From assembly GCF_030272615.1 (NCBI RefSeq), contig NC_081414.1:520129185-520193184 (forward strand): a DNA stretch of 64,000 nt, written 5' to 3'. Positions 58,901 to 64,000 of this stretch are shown here, piece after piece. Numbering within the stretch: the first letter of the stretch is position 1; each line of letters opens with the position of its first letter. Source of the stretch: Cryptomeria japonica. Lineage: Eukaryota; Streptophyta; Pinopsida; Cupressales; Cupressaceae. A model generated the notes under the pieces. It made no database searches and was not told the DNA's origin. It worked only from the letters and a program-made list of their open reading frames with translations. A program made the position numbers and the translations under genes.

Positions 58901-61900
58901 CTAAGTCTCTACCGGTGGAGGTAGGACTCCAAGGTGATCTCTAAGATACTCAAAAGTTTCCTTAGGCAAAGGTTTTGTAAAAATATCTGCAAGCTATTCT
59001 TTAGTATTCACATAAACCAGTTTTATTTCTTTTTCTTCAACTTTTTCCCTTAGAAAATTCAGTTTGATAGAAACATGTTTTGTTTTAGAATGTAATACTA
59101 GATTCTTAGATATATCAATTGCTGCAGTGTTATCACAATATATAGTAATAGGTTCCTTGCATTTTACCTTTATGTCTTTCAACATTTGCTTAAGCCAAAG
59201 TACCTATGTACAGTTTGTTGCTGCTGCAACATATTCTGATTCTGTTGTTGATAAAGATGTAGAACTCTATTTCTTACTTAACCAAGAAACTAATCTCTTT
59301 CCAAGAAAGAATGCTCCTCCAGTGGTGCTCTTTCTATCATCCACATCTCCTACCCAATTTGCATATGTGTATGCATATAGATCAAAATTTTCATTTTTAG
59401 GATACCATAATCCAAGATTTGTTGTGCTTTGTAAGTACCAGAAAATCCTTTTTACTGCTGACTCATGATTTTCCTTAAGATTACTCTGAAATCTAGAAAC
59501 TATACATATTGCATTCATAATATCAGGTCTGGTTTGTTTCAAATACAGTAAACCTCCTATCATAGATTTGTATCTAGTTGGATTAACAGGTGTAGATTCA
59601 TCCCTTTGAGATAATTTGTCATTTGTAGTCATAGGTGTGCTTACCGGTTTAGAGTTCTCCATCCCAAATTTCTTGAGTAGTTCTTTCAAGTACTTAGATT
59701 GACTAAAAAATATGCCTTTATCAGTCTGTAAAATCTGCAATCCTAAAAAGAATTTTATTTCTCCAATCATAGACATTCCAAATTCATGCTGCATTTTAAG
59801 AGAAAATTCTTTGCATAATCCATCTTCTCCTCCAAAGATTATATCATCAACAAATACTTCCATAATCAAAATGTCATCATTAGTTACTTTGTAATATAAA
59901 TTGCTATCTGCATTTCCTTTAGTAAAACCAATTTTTAAGAGATACTTATCCAATCTTGCATACCAGGCTCTTGGAGCTTGTTTTAGTCCATACAGAGCTT
60001 TTCTTAATCTGCAAACCATATCATTGTTATCTATCAAAGAAAATCCATCAGGTTGTTCAATATAAACTTCTTCTTCAAGATCTCCATTCAAAAATGCACA
60101 TTTAATATCCATTTGATAAACTTTGTAATCCTTGTGAGCTGCAAAGGCTAAGAATAGCCTAACTGCTTCAATTCTGGCTACCGGTGCAAAGGTTTCATTG
60201 TAATCAACTCCTTCTTTCTGAGAATATCCCTTACACACTAGTCTTGCTTTATTCCTGAAAACCTTACCATCTTCATTGAGTTTGTTTCTAAATACCCATT
60301 TGGTTCCAATTACATTTTTATTTTCAGGCCGGGGAACTAATGTCCAAGTATTATTTTTCTCAATTTGTCCTAATTCTTCTTCCATAGCTTTAATCCAAAA
60401 TTTATCTTCACATGCCTCATTGATAGATAATGGTTCAATTTCAGAAATAAGACATACCTCTTCATTTGCCAATCTTCCTCTTGTCATGACTCCTTTAAAT
60501 TTGCTTCCAATTATCTGATCTTCAGAATGATTCAATCTTACATACCAGGGTGTCTTAGTCTGATGTTGTTCTTCAATTACTGTGGTATCCTCTGATGATA
60601 CTAGAGTAACTGGGTCATCAATCTATACCGGTGGATTTACTATTGGTTCATTTGTCATAATTTCTGTTATCGGTTCAGAGTCTACATACCTTGAAGTTCC
60701 TCTGAATTGTTCATCAATCTTTACATTTGTACTCTCAACAATTTTCTGTAATCTTTTATTAAAACATCTATAAGATTTACTCTTAGATGAATAACCAAGA
60801 AATATTCCTTCATCACTTCTAGGATCAAACTTTCCAATATACTCATCTCTTCTAATATAACATTTACTTCCAAAAATTCTGAAATACTTAAGAGTAGGAG
60901 TATTACCAAACCATAGTTCATGAGGGGTCTTACCAGTTTCACCTTTGATGTGAACTTTGTTGAATGTATAGACAACAATGCTTACTGCCTCTCTCTAGTA
61001 CACATGTGGTAGATTTGCTTCTGATAACATACTTCTTGCTACATCCAAAATAGTTCTATTTTTCCTTTCAACAACTCCATTCTGTTGTGGTGTCTAAGGT
61101 GCTGATAACTGTCTTTTGATTCCATTCACTTCACAGAATGTATTAAAATCTCTAGATGTGAATTCTCCTCCTTGATCAGATCTTAAACATTTAATTTTCT
61201 TACCAGTTTCATTTTCAACCATTGCTTTGAATAGTTTGAACTTCCCAAGTGCTTCTAATTTTTCCTTAAGAAAAGTAACCCAACACATTCTAGAATAATC
61301 ATCAATAATTAGCATGAAATATCTATCACCTTGTAAACTTTTAGTTCTAGCCGGACCACATAAATCAATGTGAATTAAATCAAGAGCATTATTGGATTTT
61401 TTTGGAATACTTTTGAAACTAGCTCTAACTTGTTTTCCAAATTGACATTCCTTGCAAATTGTATTCTGAGGTTTCACAATTTTAGGTAGATCTCTAACTG
61501 CCTTAGAAGTACTGATTTTTACCATGCAATCAAAATTTACATGACATAGTTTTTTATGCCATAGCCAACTTTCATCTATATGAGCAATTAAGCATGCCTT
61601 TTCACTGTTATTCAAATGAAAGATATTACCTCTAGTCTGATTACCGGTTGCAATTTCCAAACCAGTTCTATTCATGATTTTGCATTTTCCATTTTTAAAT
61701 TGTAACTGAAAACCTTTCTCAACTAATTGACCAACACTTAAAAGATTATGTTTTAATCCTTCAACATAGTAAACATTGTCAGTGTTATGTTTACCATCAA
61801 GAGATATTGAACCCTTACCTTTGATTGAACAGGCTTTGTCATCTCCGAATCTTACTAAACCTCCATTGTATTCTTGAAAGTTCAAGAATTTACCTTTGTC

Positions 61901-63054
61901 TCTAGTCATGTGATGTGAGCATCTGGAGTCAATAATCCATTCATCCTTTGATTCAACTTTAGCTTCTAGGGCTTGTTCTACCGGTGGAGCAATAGGCACT
62001 AGTTGATCTTCTATTATAGCAATGAAGACCCATCCATTATCTGCTGGATCCTCATCAAAATCATCAGTCACACCTTCATCAACAATGTAACAGGATTTAT
62101 CTTTGTTTTTCTTAAATCTGTATCTCTGATATTCAGGATTAGGTTTGTATGTTCTTCTAGCTTCTTCTCTTAGTCTAGCATGTCTATCAAGGCATCTTGA
62201 AGCCATATGACCAATCTTATTGCAATTGAAACATTTAAAGGGTGCTTTACCTTCATACTTACTTCCAATTGGACCTTTTGGCATTTTTCTTGCAAATAGT
62301 GCTTCAAGTTCTTCAAGCTCTTCATTCTCCTTTCTGGTTTCTTCAAGTTCTCTTGCATAAAAGGCTCTCCAGTCTGATTTGTCAAAAGATGGAGTAGATG
62401 ATGTTGATGCTTTGAAGGCCAAATCAGTTTTTATAGAAACATGACCAAATTCCTCTATTTCAAAAGCTGAAAGTTTTCCAATTAATGTATCCCTAGTTAC
62501 TAATGTATTAGGCATTGTTCTCAACTCATTAATAGCACTAACCTTCATTTTATATGCCAGTGGCAAACCTCTTAAGATTTTTGAAACAATCTCATCTTCA
62601 CTCAAGGTTCCTCCACAACATTTGATACCTAAAACAATTTCATTTACTCTTTCCATAAAAGCATAAATTCTTTCATCTTCTTCCATTTTCAGATGTTCAT
62701 ACCTGACTCGGAAGCTTTCAAGTTTTGTAGTTTTGACTGTGGAATCACCTTCATTCAGTGTTTCCAAATGATCCCCAATAGCTTTTGCAGTAGATCTATC
62801 TAATAATCCCATGATTTGTTGATCTGATAATGCGCTCAAAAGTGCTTCTCTTGCTTTGCAATCATTTTCTTCATCTTTACCTAGAGTAATAGGAGTAGGC
62901 TAACCAGCTATAGCAGTAGTATAACCATTCTTAGTAACTTCCCAGATGTCTTTACCAATGCAATTCAGATGTGTCTCCATTCTAATTTTCCATATTCCAT
63001 AGTTGGTTCCATCAAGTTTAGGACTATCCTTCCTGAAATAATTAGTAGACATTG
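58901..63054 (-). pseudogene. E8 gag-pol polyprotein, near-continuous frame with seven TAG stops
   Basis: Gag starts STNYFRKDSPKLDGTNYG. A 2-base insertion near 63000 relative to E2 shifts frame; the rest is one frame to the end (PPPVET). The knuckle CFNCNKIGHMASRC is intact. Protease reads WIIDSRCSHHM, with the active-site Gly replaced. Integrase keeps HIDLCGPA and RSDQGGEF. Reverse transcriptase keeps FVDDIIFGG. RNase H reads TYANW for TDADW, as in E2. All seven premature stops are TAG: at 62900, 61094, 60996, 60623, 59267, 59204 and 58994 (lowest base given). By comparison with E2, E5 and E6 most stand for CAG (Gln), one for TGG (Trp) and one for an Arg codon. Confidence 0.93.
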
Positions 63055-63096
63055 GATCTCCTCAAGTTGTTAAACTTCTGCAAAAGAGGATCAAAG

Positions 63097-63109
63097 CTCT
63101 AATACCAAT
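63097..63109 (-). other. E8 primer-binding site
   Basis: Minus-strand ATTGGTATTAGAGC, the same variant of the initiator-tRNA site as E2. Confidence 0.87.
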
Positions 63110-64000
63110 TGTAGGTCCCAAGGACAACTGAGAGGGGGGGTGAATCAGTTGTCCAATAAATTAAAACCAAAATCTTATTAACCAACTAATTGCTTAATAC
63201 CAGTAAGACAATTAATTGTGCCGGTAAACGGTGTTAACAGGAAATGTTGTACCGGTAAGAATTAATGCATGAAACATAAGCACGAAGTCAACCACAACAC
63301 ATGACACAAATATTTGTACATGGAAACCCTGTAAGGGGAAAAACCACAGTGGGAAACCTTACCCACAATCAGATGATACTACTGCAGATAGTAAGTGTAC
63401 AAGAGGGGTCTGCACGTTCAGGAAGGCCAACAGCCTAGAGCTCACTGCTCAAACACAAATGGGAGTCACACTGACTACAGATGGATGGTTAAATCCAATG
63501 AGAATGTACTACACAAAATAGCATCTTCATATGCTGGATTCAGTACCGGTGTAATGTTGATATGCTTCTACAAAAACCTAGCTTCACCTTCAAATGATGT
63601 CTTCGTGTATATCTCTTCTTAATCTCACATATACCTTCTTGCAATTCTTTTTCACATTCCACACTTGATCTTACAAATAAGATCTTACATTTATACCATA
63701 CCCTAAGACCAATTTTAGTAGGTCGGCTCTACAAGATATTACAATAAAACATTTTACAAATAATACAATATCCGATACAATAACCGATTGATCATGTCGG
63801 CTTAATGCATTTACAACAATAATAAATCATCTCCATAGCGTGCCATGCTGATCTGGAAAAGATAAACCTGCCGATGTAACCCTAGATAACCTGGACCTAT
63901 TTGCCAGTGAAAGCAAATATGCCAATAAGAATATACCAATGATATTACTTCAAGGAAAAGTGTCCACATGATGTCTTTGACATTACCAAGTGTCTTCCAT
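63110..64000 (-). repeat. E8 5' LTR, incomplete
   Basis: On the minus strand it ends GGGACCTACA. By comparison with the 3' copy about 160 bases are missing beyond the window edge. The GTGG...CCA hairpin is at about 63319-63347. Confidence 0.92.

Larger units (their letters stand above)
57496..64000 (-). mobile_element. E8: Ty1/copia element, same family as E2, runs off the edge
   Basis: Read on the minus strand: 5' LTR (partly outside the window), primer site, gag-pol, polypurine tract, 3' LTR. LTR and coding sequence closely match E2, which gives the uninterrupted reference for the E2 insertion. The five bases at the left edge are gttgt; the partner duplication lies outside the window. Confidence 0.95.

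Overview
The window looks like heterochromatic DNA from a seed plant with a large, repeat-rich genome. The style (long Ty1/copia elements nested in one another, 1.0 to 1.5 kb LTRs, no recognisable host gene) would fit a gymnosperm, but that is inference and no single sequence fixes the species. I see no tRNA, rRNA, CRISPR or bacterial feature. Nearly everything is transposable element, and every polyprotein is broken by stops or frameshifts.

Layout, using local names. 1-2861: non-coding, with a degenerate reiterated motif. 2862-20005: E1, minus strand, with a coiled-coil/zinc-knuckle ORF1 and a large unknown ORF2 but no pol. Its 5' LTR is split by E2 (8247-19221, plus, complete copia), and E2 is itself split by a 4.26 kb non-coding insertion (13338-17597). 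20006-26286: E3, plus, a truncated element with the same ORF1+ORF2 plan as E1 but different LTRs. 26287-31800: AT-rich, non-coding, with a direct repeat pair and a long (AG)n tract. 31819-33717 plus 41359-41906: one unknown minus-strand coding region (ORF-X), split by E5 (33718-41358, plus, complete copia, TSD gcaaa). 41911-55361: E6, plus, copia with a truncated 5' LTR; its 3' LTR is split by E7 (47718-54462, plus, copia of another lineage, 449 bp LTRs, TSD ctgcc). 55362-57495: Ty3/gypsy pol fragment. 57496-64000: E8, minus, copia of the same family as E2, running off the right edge.

The copia elements E2, E5, E6, E7 and E8 encode gag, protease, integrase, reverse transcriptase and RNase H in one frame, the usual copia order. 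E1 and E3 carry LTR, primer-binding-site or polypurine-tract signals but no visible enzymes, so if they ever moved they must have borrowed them, presumably from autonomous copia elements like their neighbours.

The most unusual signals are: (1) in the LTRs of E1, E3, E5 and E6, tandem arrays of about 7 to 11 miniature hairpins whose loops share a YTAAC-like core while the stems change in a base-pair-preserving way; (2) immediately beside them, a two-hairpin module shared by all six long-LTR elements, also with compensatory changes; (3) the conserved ORF2 of E1 and E3, of unknown function; (4) a 16-nt inverted motif found both at the polypurine tract and near the start of the LTR; (5) a strong excess of TAG among premature stops, as expected from decay of methylated CAG sites.
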